NCBI RefSeq assembly: GCF_029893965.1 | Contig: NZ_JARXXP010000006.1 | Coordinates: forward strand, 124,001 to 188,000 | Source of the DNA: Paenibacillus sp. PastM-3 | GTDB taxonomy: Bacteria > Bacillota > Bacilli > Paenibacillales > Paenibacillaceae | Reading direction: 5' to 3' | Length of the DNA: 64,000 nucleotides | The notes under the pieces: model-generated | What the model was told of the DNA's origin: nothing | Databases searched by the model: none | Seen by the model: only the letters and a program-made list of their open reading frames with translations | In this document: one piece after another, positions 1 through 9,621 of the stretch | Layout of the letters: every line of letters begins with the position of its first letter | Numbering within the stretch: the first letter of the stretch is position 1 | Program-made: the position numbers and the translations under genes

Positions 1-69
1 AATCTGCATCAGCAGAATCTACTGCCGTCCGGGCAGCGATCTATCCAACAAGACACTGGGAGGTATATG
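1..69. other. Left-edge upstream region
   Basis: Non-coding as far as visible. It holds the ribosome binding site GGGAGG at 58-63 for the first gene. Any promoter lies mostly outside the window. Confidence 0.4.
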
Positions 70-3000
70 ATGACTAAGAAATTTTTATCCTTATTAATCG
101 CGTTAACCCTGACCCTATCCGGAATTATTCCGTCAGCCTATGCCGGAGCAGCCGTTACCGAGGTCCAGCCTCAGGTTCAATCCGCAACGGTATCTGAACA
201 AGTCTATCAGACAGCCCAGGCCACCGCGCAAGCTACTGTATCCGAAGAAGTCTACCAGGCCTCGATGACCGAAGCCAGAACCATGCCGGTTACGCTGACC
301 CTTCCTGAAGGCGTTACAGCAGACCAGCTTACCTGGACATTCGGCAGAACTGCGGAAGAAATGAAGCCGCTGTCCGAATGGAAGAAATGGAATAACGCTT
401 CGAACGTTAGAGCTTATACGGGAGATCCTTTTGTAAAAGTATCCTATGAGCCTGCTGCAGCTTCTACGGTAACCGCTCTGGTATACTTCGATATGCCATA
501 CGGTGTGAACCTGGCCGTCAGCGGCATCCGGGCTGAATATGTGAAGCTTGCAGGAGTATATAACCTGACTGCAAAAACGCCTGCCGGTGATGTACTGGTA
601 GAGCAGCAGGTGGATCTGAACCCGTATGATACCTATCATACATATGATGAGATCAAGCCGGCGATTGATAGAATCACCGCTGACAGCAACAACAAATACG
701 GCCGTTATGTGGAGTACCAGCAGATTGGAACATCCACTCAGGGACGGGCGATCCACTTCTCCATCGTCGCCAAGGACAAAGCGTCCGTAGACCAATATTT
801 GAATGAAACGCTGCCGCTGATGAACAACGACCCTGCCAAGCTGCAGGAAATGATCAAGAGCGGCCAGCTTCAGGATTATAAAGTGCCGATCTGGCTGAAC
901 AACATCCACGCGGATGAAGCCAACGGTGTTGACGTTATTATCAAGTTCCTGGAAACCCTGATGACTGAAAAGATCGTCAACTATGATACAACCGATGCCA
1001 ATGGCAATGTAGTTCCGGTAGCCCTCGATATCGACAAGGCGCTGGACAATGTGATTTTCCTGCTCGATTATGTAGAGAATCCGGACGGCCGTGCGCTTAA
1101 TACACGTGCGACTTCCACCCTGCTTGACCCGAACCGTGACAACTCTTACCAGACACAACCTGAAACTCAGGCTGTTACGGCGCAGATTGCCAAATGGACT
1201 CCGCTGAGCTTCCTGGATATGCACGGCTTCGTGAGTGGCTTCCTGATTGAGCCTTGTACGCCGCCGCATGATCCGAACATTGAATATGATCTTGTTATGG
1301 ATAACATGGTTAAACAGGCTGAGGCAATGGGTAATGCCGGTATCGCCAATACCAAATACGACGAGTACCACATTCCTTATAAAGAAGCCGAGAAGCTGAA
1401 AAATGATCCAAACTATCCTGATCCTTACGGCAATGCAACCGGCTGGGACGATGCCTCCCCGGCATACACTGCTGTATATGCCATGCACCAGGGTGCGCTT
1501 GGACATACGATTGAAGTGCCTGAGCTGAACGAAGATTCCCTGGATGCCTTCTACTATGCAACACTGGCGGCTACCAATTATGTACAGGATAACAAACAAG
1601 AGCTGTTCCTGAACCAGCTCGAAATCTTCAAGCGCGGCCTCAACAATGAAGATAACAAAAACGTTGATGAATTTCTGGTAAACGCCCAGTATGAATCAAT
1701 CGGCCGTGAGCGTGAAACCGAAACAACAAACTTTTTCCCTGAATACTATGTGCTTCCTGTAGCTAAGAATCTGCAGAAGAACGCGCTGGAAACGTACAAA
1801 ATGGTGCAATACCTGCTCCGTAACGGTGTAAAAGTGGAACAGACCACTACACCTGTAACGGTAGACGGCAACACTTATCCTGCCGGAACTTATGTCGTGA
1901 ACATGCATCAGGCTAAACGGGGTTATGCCAACCTTGTCCTGTATGATGGACTGGATGTATCCGACTTCGATGCCATGTATTCCGATACCGTCCAGAACTT
2001 TGCCGATATGCGCGGATTTGACCGTTATATCAGCCGCAGCGTTGGTGCCTTCACCGGCAAAACTGCGCAAGTCAGCAGCATCGTAATTCCGACAACGAAC
2101 CTGGATCAATATCCGTTCTCGCAAAATTACGTTATCCGCAACAGCAACAATGATGCAATCAAAGCGGTTAACGAGCTGCTCGCGAACAAAAAAGCAGTAA
2201 CACTGCTCGAAAACGGCGGTGCCGGCTATGAAAAAGGCAGCTTCCTGGTATCCAGATCCAATCTGCGGACCGTGGCTTCCAAATACCTGCTGGACATTGT
2301 ACCGTTCTATGCAACAGGTGACAAAACAGGTAAATTGCTGAAGCCGGCAAATGTAGCGATTGCGGGAGCACCTTCCTTCATCCTGGCGGATCTTGGATTC
2401 AAGGTAACTTCCAACACAGCTACAGCGGACGTACTGGTTAACTCCGGTACTAACCTGATCGCCAGCGGCAAGCCGTTCATCGGGTATGGCCGTACGATCC
2501 TTAGCAGCGTTAAAGCTCTGAATGTTCTGCCTGGTCTGGATTTTGCCAATCCGGTGAACAAGGCGAACAGAGCTGCCGCGCATGAAGGCTTGTTCAAAGC
2601 AACCATTTCACAGGATAGCCTGATTACTGCTCCTTATGAAGAAAGTGAATACCTGTACACTGTATCTGCTGCTTATATCACAGCTGTTCCGGAAGGCGCT
2701 GAAATCCTGGCGAAATACGGAACCGGCGATGACTTCTTCAAAGCCGGCTGGTGGCCGAACAATGATGCTGCCAAAGATCAGGTACTGGCTCTGGATTACC
2801 AGACAGACAGCATCCATGTAACCCTGTTCGCCAACGATCTGCTGAATAAATATCACCCGCAGAACCAGTTCAGACTACTGGCTAATGCAATCTACGCTTC
2901 GTCTCCGGCAGCTACAGAAGCTGACGGCATGGACCCTGGCGTATTGGAATCTGAACCGGTTAGTCCGGGTACAGGTGCACCGGCTGCAACTGCAACTCCG

Positions 3001-3615
3001 GCACCTACTGCAACACCAGCTCCAACGGCAACACCACAGCCGACAGCAACACCTGCTCCGGCTGGCAGCTTCACAGATCTGGGCAAGGTAACCTGGGCTG
3101 CCTCTGCAATTGAAGAATTAAGTGCTAAAGGCATTATTAACGGCGTAGGCAACGGCAGCTTCGCACCGCTCAAGGAAGTTACCCGTGCCGAATTCATCAC
3201 TATGATCGTCCGTGCTTTCGCTCTCCCGCTGGAGAATGCATCGGCTGACTTCACTGATGTGGCAGCAACCAACTGGGCTTACAGCTACGTTGCCGCCGGT
3301 GTCAGCAATGGTCTGGTGAATGGTGTGGGCAACGGCAAATTCGAGCCTAACCGTTCCATCACCCGTGAAGAAATGGCAATCATTGCTGCCAATGCCCTGA
3401 CGAAGTTCAAAGGCAAATCGGTTACCAATGCCGATGCCGCCCTTGCAGGCTTTAAGGACAAGGCAAGCATTGCTTCTTATGGTAAAGACGCTGTAGCGCT
3501 GCTTACCCAGGAAGGCATTGTGAAAGGCATGACCGCCGACACCTTTGCGCCAAAAGGCATTGCCAACCGCGCTCAGGCTGCTGTCATCATCAGCAATATC
3601 CTCAATCTGCAATAA
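70..3615 (+). CDS. SLH-anchored M14-family zinc carboxypeptidase
   Basis: About 1181 residues. A signal peptide (Lys-Lys, a hydrophobic run, then SAYAG) starts the protein. The middle is an M14 metallocarboxypeptidase: the zinc pair H-A-D-E lies near residue 281, the third zinc His in DMHGF near 386, and the catalytic Glu in HTIEVPE near 483. A Pro/Thr/Ala linker at roughly 975-1000 leads to three S-layer homology domains from about 1002 to the end (FTDL, FTDV and FKDK starts, each followed by TRAE/TREE/NRAQ motifs). SLH domains bind pyruvylated secondary wall polymer, so the enzyme is probably displayed on the cell surface and trims peptides there. Two ATGs are adjacent at 67 and 70. The second is chosen because GGGAGG at 58-63 is 6 nt from it but only 3 nt from the first. 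The family assignment is firm; the substrate is unknown. Confidence 0.88.
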   Translation: MTKKFLSLLIALTLTLSGIIPSAYAGAAVTEVQPQVQSATVSEQVYQTAQATAQATVSEEVYQASMTEARTMPVTLTLPEGVTADQLTWTFGRTAEEMKPLSEWKKWNNASNVRAYTGDPFVKVSYEPAAASTVTALVYFDMPYGVNLAVSGIRAEYVKLAGVYNLTAKTPAGDVLVEQQVDLNPYDTYHTYDEIKPAIDRITADSNNKYGRYVEYQQIGTSTQGRAIHFSIVAKDKASVDQYLNETLPLMNNDPAKLQEMIKSGQLQDYKVPIWLNNIHADEANGVDVIIKFLETLMTEKIVNYDTTDANGNVVPVALDIDKALDNVIFLLDYVENPDGRALNTRATSTLLDPNRDNSYQTQPETQAVTAQIAKWTPLSFLDMHGFVSGFLIEPCTPPHDPNIEYDLVMDNMVKQAEAMGNAGIANTKYDEYHIPYKEAEKLKNDPNYPDPYGNATGWDDASPAYTAVYAMHQGALGHTIEVPELNEDSLDAFYYATLAATNYVQDNKQELFLNQLEIFKRGLNNEDNKNVDEFLVNAQYESIGRERETETTNFFPEYYVLPVAKNLQKNALETYKMVQYLLRNGVKVEQTTTPVTVDGNTYPAGTYVVNMHQAKRGYANLVLYDGLDVSDFDAMYSDTVQNFADMRGFDRYISRSVGAFTGKTAQVSSIVIPTTNLDQYPFSQNYVIRNSNNDAIKAVNELLANKKAVTLLENGGAGYEKGSFLVSRSNLRTVASKYLLDIVPFYATGDKTGKLLKPANVAIAGAPSFILADLGFKVTSNTATADVLVNSGTNLIASGKPFIGYGRTILSSVKALNVLPGLDFANPVNKANRAAAHEGLFKATISQDSLITAPYEESEYLYTVSAAYITAVPEGAEILAKYGTGDDFFKAGWWPNNDAAKDQVLALDYQTDSIHVTLFANDLLNKYHPQNQFRLLANAIYASSPAATEADGMDPGVLESEPVSPGTGAPAATATPAPTATPAPTATPQPTATPAPAGSFTDLGKVTWAASAIEELSAKGIINGVGNGSFAPLKEVTRAEFITMIVRAFALPLENASADFTDVAATNWAYSYVAAGVSNGLVNGVGNGKFEPNRSITREEMAIIAANALTKFKGKSVTNADAALAGFKDKASIASYGKDAVALLTQEGIVKGMTADTFAPKGIANRAQAAVIISNILNLQ

Positions 3616-3635
3616 TCCGCTTTTAATAGCTTACA

Positions 3636-3680
3636 CAGGGATGCCCCTCGGCCGTTACGGCTTAGGGGCATCCCTGTTTT
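3636..3680 (+). terminator. Rho-independent terminator after the SLH peptidase
   Basis: A 13-bp perfect stem (CAGGGATGCCCCT / AGGGGCATCCCTG) closes a 15-nt loop and is followed by TTTT. It begins 21 nt after the stop codon. Confidence 0.85.
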
Positions 3681-4009
3681 CATTGCAGCTTCCTCTTGGG
3701 GCATCCTGCCGTTGGCTGTAGAATTCTGCAGACTGCATATACATACTTACTCGTTCAATCTGGTTAGTTGGATTTTTGCTAGTTAATTCTTGTATTTCTC
3801 GGAGTTTACGGCCATTAGGTGGAATAAGGACATCTATTTCGGGCTACTTATATCAATAGGGGCATTTAGGGCGATTTTAGGTGGCGTTTTTCCAACTAGA
3901 TTCCCGTTAACCAGGTTTAGCGTAAAATTAGATGCCGAATTTCCACTTAGTTTGGATTAACCCTTTCCCGACAATCTGCGCCCCCAAATTTGACAGATAA
4001 ACGGAACTG
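3681..4009. other. Gene-free stretch, AT-rich
   Basis: No credible ORF on either strand. From about 3840 to 3960 there are two loosely similar stretches around GTGGCGTTTTTCCAACTAG and CCGAATTTCCACTTAG. These may be degenerate relatives of the palindromic repeats seen elsewhere in the window, but the match is weak. Confidence 0.35.
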
Positions 4010-4064
4010 AAAAAAGAAATAAACCGTATCACACCGGTAAGTTCCCCCCGGTATGATACGGTTT
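4010..4064 (-). terminator. Terminator of the arabinan operon
   Basis: Stem AAACCGTATCAcACCGG (4021-4037) pairs with CCGGTaTGATACGGTTT (4048-4064). Read on the minus strand it is followed by ATTTCTTTTTT. It lies about 10 nt beyond the stop of the last gene of the operon. Confidence 0.85.
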
Positions 4065-4074
4065 ATCCGTTTAT

Positions 4075-5031
4075 TCAGAGCTGCAGCTCTTTGCCGTCCG
4101 GTACCGGCAGGCCGAATAGAGGCAGACCCTGCTCATCCCACTCTACCGGCTGGACACGGGCATGACGGTTTGGATCAAACAGGGGATCCCCTGTAATCTC
4201 CTTATAGTTTCTGGCATGATAGACAATCAGCTCCTGCGACCCGTCAGCCGATACCGTAAAGCTGTTATGCCCGGGACCATACTGGCTGGTCTCCTCGCTT
4301 GATGTGAAGACAGGAACCGGGGATTTGGTCCATGAGCCGGCCTCCAGCAGATCACTGTCATCTGCTGCCGTGAGCATTCCCATGCAGTAATTATGGTTAG
4401 TGGCGCTGGCAGAATACGTAAGGAATATTTTTCCATTCTTTTTAAGGATTGCCGCCCCTTCATTTACCCGGTAGCCGATTACTTCCCAGTCATACTCCGG
4501 CCGGGTAATCACCGTCTGTCCGCCTTCCAGCGTCCACGGGTTGGCCATCTTCGAGATGAACAGGCTGGAGTTGCCCTGGACCGACGGGTCCTCCTGGGCC
4601 CACACCAGATACCGCGTTCCCCCATGCTCAAAGGTCGTTGCATCCAGCGAGAAGGTATCCCAGGCGGTATAAATCCGGCCCTTCTCTTCCCAGCTTCCCG
4701 TAAGCGGATTGTCCGATCCGTTCTCCAGTACATACAGCCGCTGTGCAAAAGGCGCATCATCGCTGCCTGCGGAGAAATACACATACCATTTGCCGCCGAT
4801 AAAATGTATCTCAGGCGCCCACACATAACCGCTCATAATGCCGGTGACATGCTTGGTCCAAATGACTACCGGCTTGCTGCCGGCAAGCTCCCCGAGGGTC
4901 TGCGCTCTGCGCAGCTCAATTCGGTCGTACTCGGGTACTGAAGCGGTGAAATAATAGTAGCCGTCACTGTGCCGGTAGATGCAAGGATCCGCCCGCTGCA
5001 GGACTAATGGATTGGTAATGGTTTCTTTCAT
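4075..5031 (-). CDS. GH43 glycosidase (probable arabinofuranosidase/xylosidase type)
   Basis: 318 residues forming a single five-bladed GH43 propeller. The three expected acidic residues are visible: D15 in RADPC (base), D130 in SLDAT (pKa modulator) and E191 in VNEGAA (acid). The YYYFTASV and YVWAPEIHF segments are typical of the family. There is no signal peptide, so it should act in the cytoplasm on imported oligosaccharides. It is the third gene of a minus-strand operon behind a GH51-type enzyme and a double GH43, which points to arabinan or arabinoxylan side chains. The start is supported by AGGAGGT at 5041-5047, 9 nt upstream. The exact linkage cleaved cannot be read from the sequence. 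Confidence 0.85.
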   Translation of the reverse strand: MKETITNPLVLQRADPCIYRHSDGYYYFTASVPEYDRIELRRAQTLGELAGSKPVVIWTKHVTGIMSGYVWAPEIHFIGGKWYVYFSAGSDDAPFAQRLYVLENGSDNPLTGSWEEKGRIYTAWDTFSLDATTFEHGGTRYLVWAQEDPSVQGNSSLFISKMANPWTLEGGQTVITRPEYDWEVIGYRVNEGAAILKKNGKIFLTYSASATNHNYCMGMLTAADDSDLLEAGSWTKSPVPVFTSSEETSQYGPGHNSFTVSADGSQELIVYHARNYKEITGDPLFDPNRHARVQPVEWDEQGLPLFGLPVPDGKELQL

Positions 5032-5062
5032 CTCTATTCAACCTCCTGATTATCTGAAGCTT

Positions 5063-6877
5063 CTACAGGTTCACCGGCTGCATCAGCCCGTTCCCGCCGA
5101 AGCTTAACGGATCAATACAGGTTTCGCGGTGGATTCCCTTATAATCGTTGAACCGGGTCAGCGGTGTAACGAACCGGTGATAGGCAATCCAGTACTTTCC
5201 GGTATCCGGGTCATGCAGGATAGAGTGGTGGGCGGTGCCGAGCATATCCTTGTCCTTGTTTTTGCTGAGAACCGTATACTGATAAGTTACCGGCCCGTAC
5301 AGCTGCTCCGCCGTTCCATAGTTCACATGATAATCTTCGCTGCCTGTATCGTCACAGGACCAGGTGAAATGATACAGACCGTCCCGTTTGAGCACGGTGA
5401 CTGATTCACGGAAGTCATGCAGCCCTTCCAGATTCCGCATGGTGTCTTCAACCACCGAGATCATATCTGCGCCCAGCTCAACAATCGCAGCATGACTGTT
5501 TCCGAACAGCAGATATACCTTGCCGTCATCCTCGGCATAAATGGACGGGTCAATGGTCTGCCCCATGACGATTCCCAGCCGCTGCAGCTGCCCCATGGTA
5601 ATCAGCGGCTCAGGCTGTGCAATGAACGGTCCGGCAGGAGCATCGGCAACCGCTACACCGATCGCACTCTCACCGTCCGGTTTTTTGCCGCAGAAATAAT
5701 AGAAGTAGCGGCCGTCCTTGCTGGCGATGCACGGAGCCCAGGCGCTGCTGACTGCCCACGGCACATCATCGGTTGCCAGATCCAGAATGACACCTTCGTC
5801 CTTCCACAGCTTCAGATCCTCCGAAGAGAAGACATGGAACTGTGTTCCCGACCAGCCGGTAAAGCCGTCTGTTGTCGGGTACAGATAGTAACGGTCACCG
5901 AACTTGGCCAGATCCGGGTCGGCGAATTGCCCCGGCAGCACCTGGTGGCCATCCCCGAAGGCCTGCAGCAGCAGGCTGGACTCCTCAAAGGTGATTGGCA
6001 GCACGCCGCCATGGCGCTTTTTGTTTCTGCCGAGGTCAAACTCGCTGTCTTCCAGCACCCGGAACTCGCCGCTGCCGGGGTCAGAGGTTAGAAGCGGCAG
6101 ATAGCCCTTACCTTCCGCATAGCGGTCCACGATCAGGCACCACTCCTCATGCCCGTTCAGCTTGAAGATTTCCGGGCCTTCCACACCCATAATGGCTTCC
6201 AGAACAGGAGCATCTACATAGCTGAAGGCATCCTTATCCAGCGACACGCCTTCCTCTACCCGGATATTCTTCGTTGTCTCATCCTTGGAATAGCGGTAAT
6301 ACTTGCCGCCTGCCTCAATAATTGTAGTATCTATAATATGGTTGTCACGCTCGATATATTTCTCAGCCGGCGTGAAGGTACGGAAGTCCTTCGTACGCGC
6401 GCTGTAGATTTTGTGCTTCCGGGCGTTTTCCTGCGGCTCCTGTGTAGCGGAAGCCCAGAATACCAGAAATTCGTCCGCAGCCTCGTCATATATCGCTTCC
6501 GGAGCCCACACACAGCCGGCTCCTTCCACCCCGACAGTAACCGGCCAAGGCTCTGACCAGTTCACCAGGTCGGCGGATTCCCAGACGATAATATCGCGGC
6601 TTCCCTCCTCAACTGCCGCACCCCAGCCCTTGCCGCTGGCAATACGCAGATCGGTGGCGATCAGATAGAATTTCCCTTCCTTGGGCGAACGGACGATAAA
6701 AGGATCTCTGGCCCCCTTTTCCCCCCGCTCTGAACGCAGAACCGGCAGGCCTCCATTCAGATCCTTCCAGTGCAGGCCGTTCTCGCTGTAAGAGAAATAG
6801 ACCTGTTCACCATCAGGCTGCTCCCCGATAAAATGAACTAACAGATAACCGGAATAAGTTGGTTGCGATTCGGACAA
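5063..6877 (-). CDS. Tandem double-domain GH43 glycosidase
   Basis: 604 residues containing two complete GH43 propellers. Domain 1 spans about 1-300 (D58 in RDPF, D183 in HIIDTT, E236 in GPEIF). Domain 2 spans about 310-600 (D320 in FADPD, D443 in TIDPS, E491 in RESVT). Both sets of acidic residues look intact, so this may be a two-active-site enzyme rather than catalytic plus carbohydrate-binding domains. There is no signal peptide. It is the middle gene of the arabinan operon, 31 nt upstream of the single-domain GH43 and 62 nt after the GH51-type gene. Family membership is clear. Which domain cleaves which linkage is not known. Confidence 0.85.
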   Translation of the reverse strand: MSESQPTYSGYLLVHFIGEQPDGEQVYFSYSENGLHWKDLNGGLPVLRSERGEKGARDPFIVRSPKEGKFYLIATDLRIASGKGWGAAVEEGSRDIIVWESADLVNWSEPWPVTVGVEGAGCVWAPEAIYDEAADEFLVFWASATQEPQENARKHKIYSARTKDFRTFTPAEKYIERDNHIIDTTIIEAGGKYYRYSKDETTKNIRVEEGVSLDKDAFSYVDAPVLEAIMGVEGPEIFKLNGHEEWCLIVDRYAEGKGYLPLLTSDPGSGEFRVLEDSEFDLGRNKKRHGGVLPITFEESSLLLQAFGDGHQVLPGQFADPDLAKFGDRYYLYPTTDGFTGWSGTQFHVFSSEDLKLWKDEGVILDLATDDVPWAVSSAWAPCIASKDGRYFYYFCGKKPDGESAIGVAVADAPAGPFIAQPEPLITMGQLQRLGIVMGQTIDPSIYAEDDGKVYLLFGNSHAAIVELGADMISVVEDTMRNLEGLHDFRESVTVLKRDGLYHFTWSCDDTGSEDYHVNYGTAEQLYGPVTYQYTVLSKNKDKDMLGTAHHSILHDPDTGKYWIAYHRFVTPLTRFNDYKGIHRETCIDPLSFGGNGLMQPVNL

Positions 6878-6939
6878 GATGAACCCTCCCTGCGGGATAA
6901 TAGATAGTGTAATAGCTAAAAGCGGGCCTTTCGTTTTGC

Positions 6940-9324
6940 TTAAGCCTTCTGTACTCTGAACACAGTAACCGAATGTGCCGGGAACTCATAATCAAAGCTG
7001 CTTCCTTCAAAGGCGATCGTCCGGCTGGACGGGCTGACCTTCAGCGGCTCGGCAAAGCTGTTCTCCGCATCCAGTTCCACTCCCGACAGCTCATGGACCT
7101 CAGCCTGGTAAGAAGCTGCGGCTAATTCCTGCAGTTCGACTGTAACGGGAAGCGGGGTGCCCAGCACGTTGACCGCCTTGACGATCACATCACCGGTTGC
7201 CTCCTCTACACTTGCCGTATAATACAGCGGCTGAATGTCCGGCACACGGTCTTCCGCCGAATTGATCACAGCCCCGTTTATCGAAGCCGTAATCACGCGG
7301 CCGCTGACATGCAGCTCCAGCTCATAATCGGTATCCTTCTCTACGGTGAACAGGCTCTGGGTCAGGCAGGAGCCCCGTCCGTTAACGACCGCACTCAGCG
7401 TGCTGTCCTGGTTCTGCCAGCCGCCAAGCTCCCAGTTCAGCCGGTTCTTGCTATCCTGCATGCCGAAGAAGATCAGGAAAGCGCAGACGCCGCCTGTTTT
7501 GCGGGCAGTCAATCTGAGCGTATAATCACTCCAGTCCGTTTCCCCCAGCAGGAAGGAACGCTGTTCTTCCTCCTTGCTCACAGTGCCTTCTGTATCATTA
7601 AGCTCAACAGGCGCTTCAATCACCTTTTGCTCACCTGTATGATTGTTAGTCAGCGTAATGTTGCTGTACGTAACAGCAGATTTCTCGGCAGCCAGGACAA
7701 TACTGCCCTTCACCGGCTCCTGAACAGGCTCCGGCTTCTCCGGAAGATTCTCGGCAGCGATTCCCAGCAGCCGGTCCCCCTGATGGTTCATAAACAGCTT
7801 CTGTACATAATAGTTCGGCGTACCGAACACCTCATGGTTATTGAACCAGATCATATCCGGCTTCCAGTTGACATAGTCGACATTGCACAGCATCGGCGCG
7901 TAGCAGGCCAGGCCGACGGCATGGGCACCCCGCTCCAGCCGGGTCATGAACGCAGCTTCTACTAGAGCGTTATAGTAGGTATTACCCCAGGATGCATATT
8001 CACCCAGGAACACCTTGGGCTCATCAGCCTTGAAGCTGTCGTACCGGTCCATGTTGGCGAGGAACCACTCCGGGGACTGGTAGTAATGCTCGTCAACCAG
8101 ATCCGAACCATGCTCTCTGGCCGAGGCCCAGCCCCGCTCATATTCACCGCCGGCAGCAAACGGGCCGCTGCTGTTGATTACCTGGATATGAGGATACCGC
8201 TCCTTGATCGCCTTATGGAAATACGGATACCGCTCAAAGAACGGCTCGCCGACCTCCTCGTTGCCGATCGCGATGTATTCCAGCCCGAAGGGCTCGGGAT
8301 GGCCGAGTGAGCTGCGGATTCCGCCCCACTCCGTCGTTGCGTCGCCTGTGGCGAATTCAATCAGATCGAGGGCATCCTGAATCCACGGTCCGAGCTCGCC
8401 AAGGGGAACGATCCGCTTATGGTGGGGATCATAGCCGCCCGGCAATACAGGAATGGCTTTGGCCCCGATGTCTTCGCAGAACTGGAAGTATTCATAATAG
8501 CCCAGACCCAGCGTCTGATTGTACTGCCAGTTATTCCGCCTCGCCGGACGTTCCGCTAGCTCTCCGATTGTATTCTTCCAGCGGTACATCGAATTCCGGT
8601 CATGCGGGTTCAGTGACCCGTCATGAACAAGACAGCCGCCGGGAAAGCGCATAAATTTCGGCTTCATGTCTGCCAGCAGGACGGCAATATCCTCGCGCAG
8701 CCCGTTACGGCGGCCGAGATAGGTCTTCTGCGGGAACAGCGATACCAGATCAACCTCGAGTCTGCCCTGCCCGCCGGTCAGGATAACCAGCCTGCAGGCA
8801 TTGTCGGTGCATCCAGCCGTAAGAACCGCTTCATATTTCTGCCACTGATCAGACTCTACGGTCAGCTCAGCTGAAGCACATGCCGCCCCGTTGCTGTCTT
8901 CAATGAGGACACGCACCGGTGTGCTGAAGCTGTCACTGCGCCGTGCATAGAGCGAGAACAGGTAATGCTCGCCTTCCTTTACCGGAATACCTGTATTGAA
9001 GCCGGCATTAGACAGGCCCACACCGTCTCCAGGCTCGGTTATCTCAATCACCGCATAGTGCGGGTTTTTGGGATGGAACGGGGATTCGCTCGCAATGCTC
9101 AGCTCCGCACGCCCGTCTCCACGCTCTGCCTTTTCCCAGGCTGTCAAAGCATGGTAGGAGGGATGATCAATTGGATCGAATTCAAATGAGCGGTTCTGGA
9201 CCAGCTCCGCATACAAGCCCCCGTCGGCTGCATGATTGAGGTCTTCAAAGAAAATGCCGAACAAATCGCCCAGCGGGGCTCCCGTTTGTTGCGCATACAC
9301 CTTCAGCTTGGTCTGTTTATCCAT
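6940..9324 (-). CDS. GH51-type alpha-L-arabinofuranosidase
   Basis: 794 residues from the chosen start. The N-terminus GDLFGIFFEDLNHAADGGLYAE is the GH51 opening. A CBM4-like insert follows (about 80-200), then a TIM barrel with acid/base E356 in GNEEVGEPF and nucleophile near E442 in FLGEYASWGN. A C-terminal beta-sandwich contains a DUF1080-like segment around DWSDYTLRLTARKTGG. It removes terminal arabinofuranose and is predicted to be cytoplasmic, with no signal peptide. It is the first gene of a three-gene operon with the two GH43 genes. An upstream in-frame ATG at 9345 has no ribosome binding site, whereas the ATG at 9324 has AGAGGA about 9 nt upstream. Confidence 0.87.
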   Translation of the reverse strand: MDKQTKLKVYAQQTGAPLGDLFGIFFEDLNHAADGGLYAELVQNRSFEFDPIDHPSYHALTAWEKAERGDGRAELSIASESPFHPKNPHYAVIEITEPGDGVGLSNAGFNTGIPVKEGEHYLFSLYARRSDSFSTPVRVLIEDSNGAACASAELTVESDQWQKYEAVLTAGCTDNACRLVILTGGQGRLEVDLVSLFPQKTYLGRRNGLREDIAVLLADMKPKFMRFPGGCLVHDGSLNPHDRNSMYRWKNTIGELAERPARRNNWQYNQTLGLGYYEYFQFCEDIGAKAIPVLPGGYDPHHKRIVPLGELGPWIQDALDLIEFATGDATTEWGGIRSSLGHPEPFGLEYIAIGNEEVGEPFFERYPYFHKAIKERYPHIQVINSSGPFAAGGEYERGWASAREHGSDLVDEHYYQSPEWFLANMDRYDSFKADEPKVFLGEYASWGNTYYNALVEAAFMTRLERGAHAVGLACYAPMLCNVDYVNWKPDMIWFNNHEVFGTPNYYVQKLFMNHQGDRLLGIAAENLPEKPEPVQEPVKGSIVLAAEKSAVTYSNITLTNNHTGEQKVIEAPVELNDTEGTVSKEEEQRSFLLGETDWSDYTLRLTARKTGGVCAFLIFFGMQDSKNRLNWELGGWQNQDSTLSAVVNGRGSCLTQSLFTVEKDTDYELELHVSGRVITASINGAVINSAEDRVPDIQPLYYTASVEEATGDVIVKAVNVLGTPLPVTVELQELAAASYQAEVHELSGVELDAENSFAEPLKVSPSSRTIAFEGSSFDYEFPAHSVTVFRVQKA

Positions 9325-9394
9325 TGGTTTGGGTCCTCTCTGCATAAACTTATTTAGTTAACATTTTTATTAATATATTTATAATTATAAAAGT

Positions 9395-9424
9395 ATTATA
9401 GACAGATGAACTGAAAGGAGTCAA
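9395..9424 (-). promoter_or_regulatory. SigA-type promoter of the arabinan operon
   Basis: Read on the minus strand: TTGACT at 9424-9419, an 18-nt spacer, then TATAAT at 9400-9395. Transcription would start near 9388, leaving a leader of about 64 nt before the ATG at 9324. Confidence 0.7.
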
Positions 9425-9485
9425 TCCATTATTATGGTATCAGCTGACTAAATATCCTTTTAGTGAATCAGATTCCGGTTTTTAA

Positions 9486-9501
9486 TTAATATATATATTA
9501 A
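9486..9501. promoter_or_regulatory. AT-only palindrome upstream of the arabinan promoter
   Basis: TTAATATATATATTAA is a perfect 16-bp palindrome about 60 bp upstream of the -35 box. It could be a regulator site or an UP-like element. Chance occurrence in AT-rich DNA is also possible. Confidence 0.3.
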
Positions 9502-9565
9502 CTATGATCGCAATCTCAATACAAAATAGTTCCACCCGGCCGCTTCAGATCTGCTTCACATATAA

Positions 9566-9593
9566 CAAAAAGACCCGCCTCTCCCGGCAGGTC
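9566..9593 (-). terminator. Terminator of the orphan kinase gene
   Basis: On the minus strand, GACCtGCC and GGCgGGTC close a 6-nt loop and are followed by TTTTTG. It lies about 30 nt beyond the stop codon at 9622. Confidence 0.75.
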
Positions 9594-9621
9594 CCCTTCT
9601 GCAATCTTATACTCATATGGC

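Noticed and set aside
133-1599. 488-codon open frame on the minus strand under the SLH peptidase
   Set aside because: It is the antisense shadow of a clearly coding plus-strand gene, with low-complexity, unfamily-like translation and no ribosome binding site.
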